A stretch of DNA of 64,000 bases from Annona cherimola (GCA_030490835.1 CM059973.1:54998008-55062007); one strand, 5' to 3'. Numbered from the stretch's first letter, positions 44,040 through 57,001 are shown. The notes: generated by a model from the sequence alone, not told the origin. Numbers and translations: made by a program.

Positions 44040-44202
44040 TTGTTAAGTTGTTACAGGTTGTAGAGAAAAAATCTGATTGGTTGCGGATTTGGTGGAGAAA
44101 ATCTCTCTTGACAGTTTTGATTTGTTAAGTTGTTACAGGTTGTTGAGAAAAATCTGATATGTTGCGGACTTGGTGAAGAAAATCTCTCTTGGTGATTGGA
44201 TG
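44040..44202 (+). repeat. 82-bp tandem duplication in the S4 LTR
   Basis: Two copies starting TTGTTAAGTTGTTACAGGTT at 44040 and 44122, both ending in GAAAATCTCTCTTG, just upstream of the TATA box. A few substitutions separate them. Confidence 0.85.
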
Positions 44203-44210
44203 TTCAAAGC

Positions 44211-44218
44211 TATAAATA
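44211..44218 (+). promoter_or_regulatory. TATA box of the S4 LTR
   Basis: TATAAATA. Solo LTR T2 is inserted after 44229, only 11 bases beyond the box, so the core promoter is separated from its natural start site. Confidence 0.6.
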
Positions 44219-47200
44219 GACAATGAATTTGTGGCACCCCAACCCGAGTGTCACAACATTAGCCTTACTCTGGGACCATTATCGATTGGTAAACGTGATC
44301 AGGATTGTTATCCTGTCACACAGCAGATTTTATTAGATATTTATCCACTTAATCCTGACTCCTTAGGAGTTTATATCATTTCGTACTTTCAAATTTCCAT
44401 CAAATTCCTTTTTAGGTCATTAAACCATTTGAGAAATACACATGTGATATCATAAAATCCATATTTAATCATAACATAATAATTCATAACTTAACATTTG
44501 ACCGTAAAATTTTTTTCGTCAATCATAGTCATAAAACATAACATAATCCTTATACAACACTAAAATAACTATTTAATGTCATCATACAACCATTCAATCC
44601 ATAAGTTCATACACAGGTAATTTATAAAATTTTATATATCCTTGAAGCTCCACCTGTGCTCCATGCTTGCTGTTTCCTTTCACCTGTCTTTACTGTTTGA
44701 AAAACAAAATCGTGAGTCAAAACTCAATAAGCGAGCTATAAGATTTTCATGCAATTCATTTTCATTTAAAATAACTTCGAAAGCAATATTATTCCACTCT
44801 AGGGTATATCATGAAAACATGCTTCTTATACCCGTCTAAGGTATATCATAAATAATGCAATGCATTATTTTAAAACATGACTTTGTTGGATAGTAGCTAG
44901 CTAGGCAACATCCATCTTCATTATCTCTCCCAATCCATGGAGGTGCCGCCAGCCTGAGGCCTATCTTAGCGACTTAGCCGCACCAAAGGGGGACAACCAA
45001 TCCTCTTACACCTTTGAGGTAGACCTCATGCTTTGTGCACAAGATTCCTTTCATAAACATGATCTTTGACATGCTAGCATGATTTTTCATTCATAAATTC
45101 ATGTTCTATCACTTGTCATAAATAATTGAGAAATAGTGATCAGTTCATTTATCATACTAGAAATATCATTTCAATACACATTGATATAAAGGAATGGTCA
45201 TCCTTAAATATCTTAGAAAGAATTTAAAACATACATTTGCTAAACCATTCAAATATTTAGAACATCATTGATAAACGTTTGATCACATTTTGATAAAACA
45301 ACAAACATTTAGAAAATTGCTTGCTTACCCCGTTGCCTTAGCTTTCCGTGTCACTTTTCTCTTTGCCTTTGCCTATACATAAAAATGGCATTGCATTCAT
45401 AACAAATTCATTTGCTTGCATTCATTCGATTTTCCAATCCCGTAGTCCATTTCACACATAACCAACTTGAATTTCAAGTCGGATATACATACATAACATT
45501 CACTTGTGCATCATACCATCCATTCCATATTTCGTTTTAAACCCATATTTAGGGTAAACACATAATAATCATTCATTTATCATCATGTGGGTATTTATAT
45601 CTCTCATTTATCATTTTTCATCTATTTTCTATTTTTCCTGCATCAAAGCTCATTTTAAGCACATAATTGACGTCTTATGCTTCATAAATTAATCTCAAAA
45701 TTTGAGATAATCAATAATCATATAAAAAAAATATAATTATGCATTTAATTACATATTCATGCATTTTTTTCATTTTAGCAATTCATATAAGTCATATATC
45801 ATCCATTCACACATATCCTTTTACATACGTTCAAATTACAACACATATATTATGTGTTTCTTAAAATTTCTTAACACAGAAACTTACGTCCAATTTCAAC
45901 ATGATTAAACCCCTTAATTAACATATAATTTAGGGTCTAATTTTTAAATTTTAATCCATTCATCATTGGGTTCTAAAACAATAACATTAGGATCCATTTT
46001 TCATCCTTTCAACGCCTCTTTCAATAATTAAATCTTAACAGATTTTTAAACCAAACTTTTCAGAAATTAATCATGCTTTTCTTAACCCAAATTTATGGTA
46101 TTATCAAATATTTAAAATCCATAATTTATTTTCTTCTCAAACAGCAACATCTTAAGCATGTAGGGTACTCCTTTTACCCCGTTTTGACATTTCCATACAT
46201 ATGTCCTTAAAAATCAGATTTAGGGCAAATCTTTCCAAGCCCTTTTGAAAATTCAAAGTGCCCTAATCCTAGGGTATTTTACCCTCTAAAATATTCATGA
46301 ATTAATCATTTACAAACAACAACGTAATTCACATGTAAGGTACTCGTTTTGGCCCCCGTTTGGATGTTCCCCTATATGTACCCTAAAAAATCAGATTTAG
46401 GGCTATCTCCTCCAACCTGCATAGGACATCCAAAGCATCCTTAATTTAGGTTAATTTACCCTACAATTCATCCATAAACCATTCAAGCTACTTCATTCAT
46501 CATATTTAACATAAAAATGGAAAAATCGGGTAATACATGAAACCCTAAGTTCCATTTTTGCTAAAATCATTAACATATAACCAAATCAACATATGTAATT
46601 CATAAAAATATGAATCACATCATAATCATCATTCTTAAACCAAAAGGAAACTTGATTTAGGATTTTAAGAAATTTCAAGATAGATTTCATCTCAAAAATC
46701 AACCATAACATCCCATTTAACCCTCTTGAACTCTTGATTTCATTTATACCATTCAAATATCATTCAATACCCTCATCAAGGCTTCATAACTCATCCTTTA
46801 AGATTTTATTATGAATCATATTCATGACTAATAATTTGAGGGAAGAAAACTTAGTTTAAATGATTCAAAACTTAAGATCTACTTACTTGAATTGAATTAA
46901 ACTTGAATTCAACCTCCTTAGCTTGGTTCCTCTTCTCTTTCTTCCCTTTTTCTTCTCTTTTCCCCCACTTTCCTTGCTGGGTTTGGACTTCCAAGGCTGC
47001 TCCTTCACTTGGGATTTTTTTGAGAATTTTTTCTCCCCTTTGCAAATGGACGTCCCCATGAGATAAGGCCTTGCTTTTATATTTTTTTACTAGCTCATGG
47101 GACCCACTTTGCCACATGTCTTAAGGGTAATTTATTTCTAACTTATCCCCTGTTGACATGGCAATTTTCTACCCAAGTAAAATACATATTTTCCATTTAA

Positions 47201-47965
47201 CAAAAATCATCAAATCAAGCTCAATTTAATGCAACCTTGCTGTCCACTTGGGATGTCTCCTTGTTGCTGCTGATTTTGGCATTTTGTGCCACATTTTTCC
47301 ACTTGTTTTAATGCCCCATTACTCACCCTAGGTGCTTAGCTACTTAGATACATATTTTGGGATTTTTAAAAATCCAAAAATCATGCCTAATCCCCCTTGG
47401 GCATCCCCTTGCATGGCCACCTTAGCTATGCCTCATTTAGCTACACATTAGGCATTTAAATCCAAGTATTTAAGCCCTTGCTTTTCCATGGATTTTAGCC
47501 TTAAACAATTCCAAAAAATCTAGCTCAAATCACCTCCATTTGACACCTCTTGTGAAACCCCAACCTAAGTAAGATTCAATGTGTACATTGAACATATACA
47601 TGTGACTTATATATGATTAAATGGAATTTTTGGATGATTTTAGGATTTTATGATATTTTGCAATTAGGGTTCAATTAAGAAGGGTGATTAAAAATTTAAT
47701 CGCTAGAGCCCAATATGAGTCAAGGTGACTAAAGGGGCATAATTAGGATTAAAACATGCAAATGTGGCATGAATGTTTAGTTTAATTTCCATGATTTAAT
47801 TAATGGAGATTAAAGTGGAAATTATGGAATTATGTCGGAAAAATATAGAAAATTCATAACTCAACGCCTGTAAGGCGGAATCAAGTGAAATTTGAGATGG
47901 AAGTTAATAATGTTGGTCTTGATATTATGGAATTATTGGGTTAAGAAAATTCTTGATGAAATTAG

Positions 47966-49270
47966 TGTTGAGATTATTGATTATGTGCTTATCGAATAGA
48001 ATGGTTAATTTGATTTTGATGATTAACAAATAATTGAAATATCATTAAAAAGGATCTAACACATTTTTCTAAGTGTTCTCAGATATTTTGTCCCTAATTA
48101 TGTGTATAAAAATGACAAGGCGAAGTAATTTAAGTTTCAAGCGTTCAAAGTTCATAAATTGCAAGTTCAGCAAGTGAAGTCTCAGCCCAAGTCGACTTCG
48201 CTTGCGACTTGGGTGAAGTCCCAGCCCAAGTCGACTTCGCCTGTGACTTCGGACAAAACAGCGAAGTGAAGTCGCATCCCAAGTCGACCTCACAAATCCG
48301 AAGTCGACTTCACTCAGCCCAAGTCGACTTCACCTGCGACTTCAAGGCCAGAATTTTGGACAGAGTGTTGACGGCGAGCTTTTACAAAACGAAGTCGCAC
48401 CCCAAGTCGACTTCACCCATCCGAAGTCGACTCCACTTGCGACTTCAACTCGTAACGGTCGAAAATCCGAACGTTGGAGCTCTAGATGCGCGTGAACCTC
48501 CACTCCAACGGCTAGAACCTTTTTCCCTCTATATATACCATTGAAGAATGAACGTGGAGAAGAGAGAAGGAGGAAAGAAAGAGGAAAACACAAGTTGAGC
48601 TTCCATCTTCTAATATTCATGTGTGTTGAAGATATTTGAATAACTATTGAAGCTTCCAAGTGCTACAACTTTCAAGTGCGCTTCCAAGTTTATCATCTCT
48701 ACATGACAAGGAGCTTCCGATGCTTGATCGAATACACATTGTAAAGTGTAATTTCTCTTTTGTTTATTTTGTTTGGTGTTGTTGCCTTGGATCGGTATTG
48801 GAGACCGAATTCAAGAAGAAGCAAAACAGGGGGTTGGTTTGAGTTTGTCTCACTAACGGGTTTTGCTTGATTGGTTGGAGTTTGTCTCACCAATCGTTTG
48901 GACTTGGTTGGTTGGAGTTGGTCTCACCAACAAGTGATTATTGTATATGCCCCCTAGAGCTAGAATCTAGAAGAGAGCGGGTGCTCTAGATTGTATTGAA
49001 AATACAATAGTGGAACCCAAGACACAACGGGTGTGTGCTTGGAAGAGTGGAGTAGGAAAGGTTGCCCGAACCACTATATATCGTTGTCTCTTGTTTGGTT
49101 TGATTGTCTACATTTTTATATTCCATTTGCACCCTCTCATTCTATCTCATATCACGTTTCATCAAGGGGATTAAAATTATAAGGGGTTAAGTTTTAATTT
49201 ACCAAAGAATTTTTCAAGAACCCAATTCACCCCTCCCCTCTTGGGTTTTGCCATAAACTCGGGGCCAACA
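47966..49270 (+). repeat. Sirevirus solo LTR S6
   Basis: TGTTGAGATTATTG...CGGGGCCAACA, 1305 bp, flanked by a perfect ATTAG duplication (47961-47965 and 49271-49275). AAGTCGAC palindromic repeats at about 48175-48440. TATATATA at 48530-48537. Conserved U5 block at 48949-48970. No internal region, so a solo LTR. It carries fewer repeat units than S1 or S5. Confidence 0.93.
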
Positions 49271-51916
49271 ATTAGTGTTATGATTTATTGATCATATCTC
49301 AAATCCAACCGTTAACTTTAAACGGCTATAACTTGAGCTAAGAAAATCGGATTAAGATGAAATTTGAAATAGTTGAATGAAATTATGAGATGCACATTTT
49401 GGAAGGTTTGGATTAAGCATATTATGCTGAGAAAATATCTGAATTGAAAAAGGTGCACATAGTTGACTTTTACACCCAAGAGTACCATTCATTAATGGCT
49501 AGAGTACATGGATTAAATGCATTATTTAATGGCATATATGAGGTGTCAAAGGGAGGCCATTCCAAGTGAATTTTATGAATTAACAAAAATGCTAAAATCC
49601 ATGGAAAATCAGTAGCTTAAATGCAGGGTTTTAAATGGCTAAGGGAGTAGCTTCAAGAGGAATGTATGTGTGTCAACACAAGGGACGCTCATGGGTAATA
49701 AAGCATGGTTTTTGGATTTTTTAAAAATCTAGAATATGTATCTAAAATACCTAAACACCTAGGGTAAGTAATGGGCCATTAATCATGTGGAAAAAACCCC
49801 TGAAAATTCGTGAGCAACAGCTGCTCATTGATGATGCAAAAATGGACAGCTTGTATATGCAAATGACGTGCACAGTTTGATTCTACTGTAATGATTTTTG
49901 CTAAATTTTATTATGCCAAATTAATGCATGAATTAAAGGGTAATTAGGTGTATGATTTACCCTTAAATGGAGATTATTAAAAAACAGAAAAAAAATATAA
50001 AAATGGGCAGCAGCTATGGACGTGCCAAGTAGACAGCTTGGATGGTCAAGATCTTGAGCAGATTTTTGGTTTAATAAAAAATGATGAAAATATTTTACAT
50101 GGCTAATATTTTTTCAGCACATGAAGGGGATAAGAATGCATTAAATAGTGTGGAAAATTCAGCTCTAAAGTGGGGCCCATAGCTGGAAATTTCAGCTCTA
50201 CAAGAAGGGATGCTAGGTCAAGTGATAGGAGGTTTAGTGAATTTTTTTTTCTAAGTGCTGAAAATTCATCTTCCCCAAGGCAACACTCACGTCCAGCCCT
50301 AGCCCAGCCAAGAAGAAAAAAAAAATAAGGAAAAGAAAGGGAAAAAGGAGGGATGATCAACTAATCAAGTAAGTATATGTTAATTTCGATTTTTATACTT
50401 CAAATCTGGAAATTATATGATGTTATAAACCAAAATATGAATGAAGCAGTAAACGAAGGATTTTCATCATGAAATTTTTTTTAAAAGTTCATTATATTAC
50501 TATTAAGGGATGATAAAAATTTCAGATTGAAATATTGAGCAGGATACAAATTAAAAATCATAAAATATTAACCTAAACAGGGTAAAACGGGTGACAGGAT
50601 CAGCTGTAGAAAATAATTTTTAATAATTTTTATAAAAGGAATTTCAGGCTGAAAATTTTACAAGATATATAAGAAATATTTAGAATCATATAAAAAATAA
50701 AAATTAGGTTTTTATGGGTATAAATATGCCCCATAATTCACGTGATTAGGCTAACCCTAAACTCACAATACTGTCCAGCACAGTGAAAATGCTAAAATAA
50801 ATATATAATGTTAATATTTCATAATGAAATATTTATGAAAGTTAATTAATATATTTATTTATGTATTATAGAAATTTCAGAATTAAATACCTTGATTTGA
50901 TTATAAATCAAGATTTAGAGATTTCAGTAAGTCTGATTTCAGCATATGTGGATAGTTTGAGAAACAAATCAAAAAGAAATATGAAACCTATGTAGAAATG
51001 ATCCAAATTGATATATATATTAATACCCTAAATTTGGGTTAGGAAATGTTGGATTAATTGCTGAAAATTCGGATTTATAAAACCATTTAGGGTTATGTGT
51101 CAAGAAACACGTTAAACGTGTGAAAAATGGGTTCCAAAGTTGCTGTTTTGGAAACCTATGATTAGTGGATTTAAATTCCATAAAAATATCCTAAAAAGTG
51201 GTAATTAGGGATAATTATCATGCTGAATTAGTGATCAAGTTGCTGACTTGGAAAATTTTATGAAATGCCTCATATATGTGTTGCCAAATGGGCATTTGTG
51301 AAAGGATAAACATGCATAGATGTGTAATGTGATTTTGTGCAAAAATGCATAAAAATATGATACATTTTGTGAATATATTTTTGTTTAGAATTACATGATA
51401 TTAATCTCAAACTTTGGGATGAATTAATGAGGCTTAAGACAACAACGGATGCTTAAAATGAGGAACGATGTGTGAAAAATGATAAATATGTTAAAAATGA
51501 TAAATAGAGATAACGAACCTCCAAATAATGATTTAATGAAAGATTATTACATATATGTAAGTTTACTCTACATAAGGATATTAAAAATGAATAACGTGAT
51601 GTATAGGTTATGATACGTATGAACACCCGACTTGAAAGACAAGTGGGCTAAGTTACTGTAATATAAGTCCAAAGGGATTTATGTAGGATGAAAAACCTAA
51701 GGAATATAAGTATTTGAAGATAATGCAAATAAATAAAATGTTATTTTTATTTATTTATGCAAAGGCAAGGAAAAGAGTGGAAAAAAAGGATTATAGCGAT
51801 CTCAGGTAAGTAAGCAAACTTTCTAAAATGATGTTTTCTTTCTATATGATGATGTGTGATTGAAATGTTTATGTTTATGTTTTAACGAATAGGCAAGCAA
51901 AAGTTTTGAAAATGAT

Positions 51917-52004
51917 GGCTTTAATAAAAAGCCACAAGTTTTGAAAACGACAGCTTTAATGAAAGCCTTAAGTGTTGGAAAAGAACAGCTTTAAGGAAAA
52001 GCCT
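51917..52004. repeat. About 36-bp repeats with GGCTTT/AAAGCC stems in T3
   Basis: Three copies with stems GGCTTTAATAAAAAGCC (51917), AGCTTTAATGAAAGCC (51952) and AGCTTTAAGGAAAAGCCT (51988). Each can form a short hairpin. Confidence 0.7.
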
Positions 52005-52953
52005 CAAGGTATGCTTCATGGGAAGCAAGCAATACATTTTAAGATAAGGATTTTATCATCAGTGTTGCCAAAGATTGATAATGCTTTATGTTAATGGAAT
52101 TGAGAATTTTGCTTATGAGTAAGCAAGTTCTCTATGATAATATTTTCAAAGGATTTCATGTTTGATGCCGATGGTTTTAAGAATTAGCTTTTAAGCAAGC
52201 AAGTTCTTTATGATGTTCTTTCAAAAGTATTTTTAAAGAAAAAGGGAACTTTGCCTTTTTTTCACAAAGCAACAAATGTAAATAAGTTTTGAATTTCTCT
52301 TATGATGTTTAATGATAAACAATCATGTTATAAAAGAAAAAAAAAAGAAAAAGGAGATTTGATTTATGAAAAAGATTTATTTTGCTAGGTCTTGATAATT
52401 AAATAATAAATGATAATTTTGACAAAGTTCATATGTTTTGAAATGATATTCAAAAAGTTTTGATTTTCTTTAGATAAGGAAATCTATGTTGAAAATATCT
52501 CAAAAAATGTTTATACGGATGTGTTGAAAGAGATTTAAGGATGACCAACCTCCTATGTTGATTTCATAAAATAGTTTGATTTCGGGTTGCTAAATGGTAT
52601 GCGAAAGATTATGCAAGCCCTTTATGTAAAAATGACCAAATTGATATGTGGACAAGATATTGATTTTAAGGTGATTGAGAAGGGGTTAGCATAATTGTAT
52701 AACTTTTGTGAGCAAAAGACCCCGAATAGAAACCAAGAAAATTCTAGAAAAAATGTATAATTTATTCTTGAAAATCTAAATGTTTTGAAATTATTTTATT
52801 AAAAGGGTTTTAAAGTGTGTTGTTTCTCAAACATTTCAAATATTTATCAAAATATTTTACTCAAAATGTTTCTAACAGAATTTAAGGAAGGTCATCCTAA
52901 AATTAGATTTCAAATAACAACTTGTTAAAGTGGGTACGCTCGCTTACAAGTTG

Positions 52954-53125
52954 ACACGGACTGCGGTCTATGATGTATTTTTGAAAATAATTTTTAAAGA
53001 TATAGACTTTGGTCTAAGATTTTTTGTGAGTTATGAATGCAGACAGAGGTCTGTGATCCCGATTTAAAAGGACATGGGTTGCGGTCTGTGGTTCTTCAAA
53101 CCAAACAGGCTGCGGTCCGTCATAA
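52954..53125. repeat. Diverged short repeats with a GCGGTCT core in T3
   Basis: Five spaced copies (CTGCGGTCTA at 52961, CTTTGGTCTA near 53006, AGAGGTCTG near 53045, TGCGGTCTG near 53080, CTGCGGTCCG at 53110), spacing about 31-45 bases. Flanks are partly complementary (AGAC...GTCT). Confidence 0.55.
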
Positions 53126-53599
53126 TAATGTATGGTGCACCAGTACAAGGAATTGGCAGGTTGTAGAGCACGGTTGGGATGACTGGGGCTCACTCTACAT
53201 AAGGCCAAGTCGCTAAGGGAAGGTAGGAGTGCCAGCGGCGCCCTCCCTAAGATGGGAGCAGGATAAATAAACAGCCGCCTGGCTAGCGTGTTGTTAAGAA
53301 TTCTCTTCCAAAAGGTAGCATGATCACTTGCTAAGTGTTACTACTGGATGGAGAGAAATATTTTTACATACGTTTTGCTTTTCAAAAGCCCAAAGATTGG
53401 GATATGAAAGCATATATACAAAAAGTTATTATAAATTGGATTTTGATGAGCCATTATGCATAAGTTACCCTAAAAGCAAGGTGTTTTACACAAAATGTGT
53501 AAATATTAAGAATAAAAAGAAATTGATTCTTGTGCAAAAATTTTCATGAAAAGGATTTATGACTTGTTTGCTATAAATAAGCCCCAAGATGGGGATCAT

Positions 53600-54110
53600 G
53601 AAAAAGGGTTTATGTTGGAAAATATTTTGGACATAAGAATGTCCATTTCCAAAAGGGATTTATGTTGGAAGATGTGTGGACATAAAAATGTCCATTTCCA
53701 ACAACGTTTATGTGAAAAAATGTTTTAGGACGTATAAACGTCCGTTTCCAACAAGGTTTACGTGGAAAAATATTTTAGGACTTATAAACGTCCGTTTCCA
53801 ACAAGGTTTAAGTGGAAAAATGTCTTAGGACGTATGAACGTCCAATGCCAAAATGATTTATGTGGAAAAACATCTTTTCGTGGACATGAGAATGTCCATT
53901 GCCAAATATGGTTTATGTCAAGATGTTTTGGGACATAAAATGTCCCCTGGCCAAAATAATTTATGAGAAAAATATTTTTGGACATAAAAATGTCCTTCGC
54001 TGAGAAAGGCTTTTATAAATAATGTTTTAGGACATGAGAATGTCCTCCCTTGCCAAAGAATTTATGAGAAAAATATTTTGGATGTAAAACGTCCACTGGC
54101 AAAAGATGGT
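53600..54110. repeat. 50-bp tandem array with a GGACRTATAAACGTCC hairpin in T3
   Basis: Ten copies with the palindrome starting at 53629, 53678, 53728, 53778, 53828, 53882, 53931, 53980, 54030 and 54080, so the spacing is 49-54 bases, usually 49-50. Each unit also has a TTTATGTGGAAAAA-type spacer. Looser copies continue to about 54320 (GGACATAGAATTGTTC, GGACATAAATGTCC). Not present in T1 or T2 at the matching place. Confidence 0.92.
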
Positions 54111-55430
54111 TTTATGTAAATGTCTTAGAACATTGGAAATATTCACTCAAGACAAAAGGGAATTAAATAAAGAGGGTAAAACATGCATGTTTTGCCTTAA
54201 CAAGCCCAGAGGTGGCTTGTAAATGATTTTAAGAATAAATATTTTATAATAATGTTTAAGGACATAGAATTGTTCTCATGAACACAAAATTTCATGATAA
54301 TATTTTAGGACATAAATGTCCTCAAGAAAAAAGGTGTTCAAGATATTTAATGAAATGATTTTCAAGGAAGTCTTACCCTAAAAGATAAAATTCTTGCTTA
54401 CTGAGTTGTCACTCACGTTTTGTTTTCCAAACCTTAGACAGGTGCTGGGATTCTCAAGCGGTCGAGGACCTAAGACATGGAAAAAAGGTACGAGATAGTA
54501 CCATGTGGGCTAAAAGGATTAGCCATGGTGAGTGGAATGATATGAATGAAAGTTTTCAGGTATGTTGAGATATATATGTGAACTTGTTTAAAGCTCTGAG
54601 TTCTAGGTGAACTAATGATTGATTATATGTATGTATGAAATGGAAATGCCATGATTAGGTCAAGAAGACCTTTAATGTATAAGTACATGTTGAGAAGTTA
54701 TAAAATGGATATGTACAAGTGTATCATTGCTTATGTTATAAATGAAATGAAGATGAATGAAGAAACGAAAAAAAAATTTGGACGAGATCCAATTAAAATC
54801 CTGCCACGTGATCAGGGCAACAATTCTGATTCACATTTACCAATCAATAAGATCTTAAGGTATGGAAGTGACGTCTTGGTTTAGGGCGCCACACCTCTGG
54901 GCATTAAACCAAGTCATAAATCAATTACTTTTTAATAAATGCTATGGTGCTGAGGGTGCACAAAGTCCATGCTACACACCTTTTTCTGATTAAGCATATT
55001 CCCCTGGTAATTATCTTAATCCAATCCTTCCATAACGTAGATTTCATAATTTTATTCAACCGTTTCAAGTTTCGTCTCCATACGACTTTTCTACGTCAAG
55101 TTATGATCATTTGAAATTAACCTCGTAGTGTGAAATTGGAAATAAATCATTATCATCTTAATCTCATCACATTTGCCTTAATCCAATCCACACATAAGGT
55201 TGAGCCCATAGTCATGAGCTTATATTTCAAATTTCATCTCAATCCGCCTTTTAGGCGTCAAGTTATGAATTTTCTACATTTTCCAACATAATTCCATAAT
55301 TTTCATTCTAATTTTCATTAATTAAATCATGAAAATTAAAATAAATATTCATGCCACATTAGCATTTTCTAATCATCATTAAGCCCCTTTAATCATAATG
55401 ACTCACATTGAGCTATGGCGATTAATCTTA

Positions 55431-55709
55431 GGGTGTGTTTGGTAATTTACAAAAGTTGTCAAGTTAAAACTTTTCATACTAAAACTTTTCACTCTTCATA
55501 ACTACTCCTTTTTAAATTATTTTTTACACATATTTCTATATAATAACCCTACTTTTCAATCATTTCTACACAACTAACCTATTTATTTTAAATTTATTCT
55601 CTTTACTCCTCATCATTACCCCTACAATATAACATCATTTTTTACTAATTTGACAACTTTTACATAAAAAACTTTTCATCAAAAGTTTTACAACTTCTCA
55701 AGTACACCC
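55431..55709. mobile_element. Tourist-like MITE, 279 bp
   Basis: GGGTGTGTTTGG at the left and AAGTACACCC at the right, flanked by TTA (55428-55430 and 55710-55712). Same subfamily as the copy at 19112: AAAACTTTTC motifs, 'cttttcaatcatttctacac' inside. Inserted in T2 after T3 or independently. Confidence 0.85.
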
Positions 55710-56370
55710 TTAATCATCATTCTTAATCATAACCCTAATTGTAAAAATTCATCAATTCATGAAAATCATCTATAAATCAATCAATTCATACAAAAATCAT
55801 ATTTACAACTTAAATGCACTTATATGAGTCCTACTTGGGTCTAGGTATTACAGAATTTCAACTGAAAATTCAATTCAGAGAGAATCATTCCAAAAGTGCA
55901 GATCTGTTTCAAGGCGTTCTCTGTGATCCTTTGCCCACCTGTCAGAAGCAACATACTGAAGATCGTCGTGACTATCTTACTAAAAGCTTCATCTCTATGC
56001 TTCTGTGTTGTTGGATTGGTTGTAAGCTTTATTTCATTTTTATTTATTTATATTGAATTAGAGGTTGTCTAATTTAGGAGGAAAGCTTTCATTGTGATTT
56101 GTGGAAAGCTTCACATGTCACTTGGAGCTATTTGTGTAATCCAGAAGACGATTAAGATCGTACCACTATAACTTGAGTTCTAAGTTGACTAGTGGAAACT
56201 CAAGTCAAGGCGTTGACTTGGAGAGTGGAGTAGGTGCTTTAACCGTATCACTATAATTTGTGGTGTCTTCTTTGGATTATTTTTGTGGTGTGTGAAATTT
56301 ATCCTGTTCTTTCTTGGATCACTCTTTGTGCTATTATCCCTTTCTTTTATTAGTTTCTATGGGCCTAACA

Positions 56371-57001
56371 ATGACAATTTGGTGAGGCCAGGGTGCAAAC
56401 TTTTGAAGCCAGGGCGACAACCTTACTGGAATAAAAACTTTTAACTGCTATCTACTTACTGAGTCTATTTAGACTCACATGATTTGTTACTTTGTTTATA
56501 GACGATAGGCCTGGCGAAGAGCGTTGAGATGGGATCGAAGAAGGATGTAATCCAGGGGAGCAAACTCATTAGATCCATATTTGTATTCATAGTTATTTTG
56601 GGCTTAATGTTTCTTTTTTGATATTGGTGAATGTATACACTTAGTTGACCCCACTTGATAAACATGTTGTACTTGGTTATTTTGAACTTGATCATAATCT
56701 GCATGGACATATATGTATATATATATATATACAAATATGATCATTTAGGTTACTTTGTTGTGTAATGATAAATTATGATGACTTCCTTAGCATATAAATG
56801 TCTTTATAGTATGGGAATGTAAACATGCTAATGTAGAGCTAAATGTTGCGTTTTTGGAATGGAAATTGTGATTTTCATGTATAACAGGTCTTGTATCCTA
56901 TATCCCCCCCTTATATATGAGGAGATACTATCGAATTTTGCTTATGTCATATGGTACCTATTGACTAACCATTAAGAATGTCTAGGCAACGGGGCATTAC
57001 A
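56371..57001 (+). repeat. 3' end of a chromovirus-like LTR (T4)
   Basis: Ends GGCAACGGGGCATTACA, the type of terminus seen in T1-T3. It contains 'cttactgagtctatttagac', a phrase like the 'actcagtaagc' text of T1 inverted. The 5' part is missing at the junction with the S4 LTR end. An AT dinucleotide run lies at 56707-56732. No gene. Confidence 0.5.

Larger units (their letters stand above)
47551..54893 (-). mobile_element. Solo LTR T3, same family as T1/T2, reverse, with nested S6
   Basis: The plus strand starts TGTGAAACCCCAACC and ends TTTAGGGCGCCACA, with a perfect CCTCT duplication (47546-47550 and 54894-54898). Read on the minus strand it is collinear with T1: start, 'gtaaatgtgaatcagaattg', the 'gcgacttggcc' segment, and 'ggttggtcatcctt'. 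Without S6 it is 6033 bp, more than twice T1. Much of the excess is tandem arrays at 51917-52004, 52954-53125 and 53600-54110. Confidence 0.85.
44230..55852 (+). mobile_element. Solo LTR T2, chromovirus (Tekay/Del)-like, with nested T3
   Basis: Starts TGTGGCACCCCAACCCGAG and ends GGGTCTAGGTATTACA, with a perfect GAATT duplication (44225-44229 and 55853-55857). Without T3 and the MITE at 55431 it is about 3990 bp. It shares 'ggtaaacgtgatcaggatt' near the start with T1 and a 'cgacttagccgcacc' segment. No coding, primer site or polypurine tract. The region was scanned for ORFs; those present are short and unsupported. Confidence 0.85.
43676..56370 (+). repeat. 3' LTR of Sirevirus-like S4, split by T2
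   Basis: Starts TGTTGAGTTATAGTGTTTTG and ends GGGCCTAACA. Without T2 (44230-55852) and one duplication copy it is about 1.07 kb. U3 carries a 22-bp tandem array and an 82-bp duplication. The TATA box is at 44211. R/U5 (55858-56370) keeps the 'ggagagtggagtagg' and 'cactataatt' text of the Sirevirus LTRs, but the U5 CCCCCTAGAGC block is missing. No matching 5' LTR is in the window, so the element is truncated or its left end lies elsewhere. Confidence 0.75.

Noticed and set aside
46872..47117. 81-residue minus frame rich in Lys and Glu
   Set aside because: Complement of the pyrimidine-rich R region of solo LTR T2; the equivalent stretch in T1 (13290-13420) is also pyrimidine-rich without a shared frame.
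53600..54110. Spaced palindromic repeats as a CRISPR-like array
   Set aside because: The spacers are themselves repeats of each other, the array lies in a plant LTR, and no cas genes exist; it is a tandem repeat.
25416..56370. Reading S2 and S4 as one element with LTRs 25416-26995 and 43676-56370
   Set aside because: The two LTRs belong to different families and the flanking five bases (CACAT, ATGAC) do not match.
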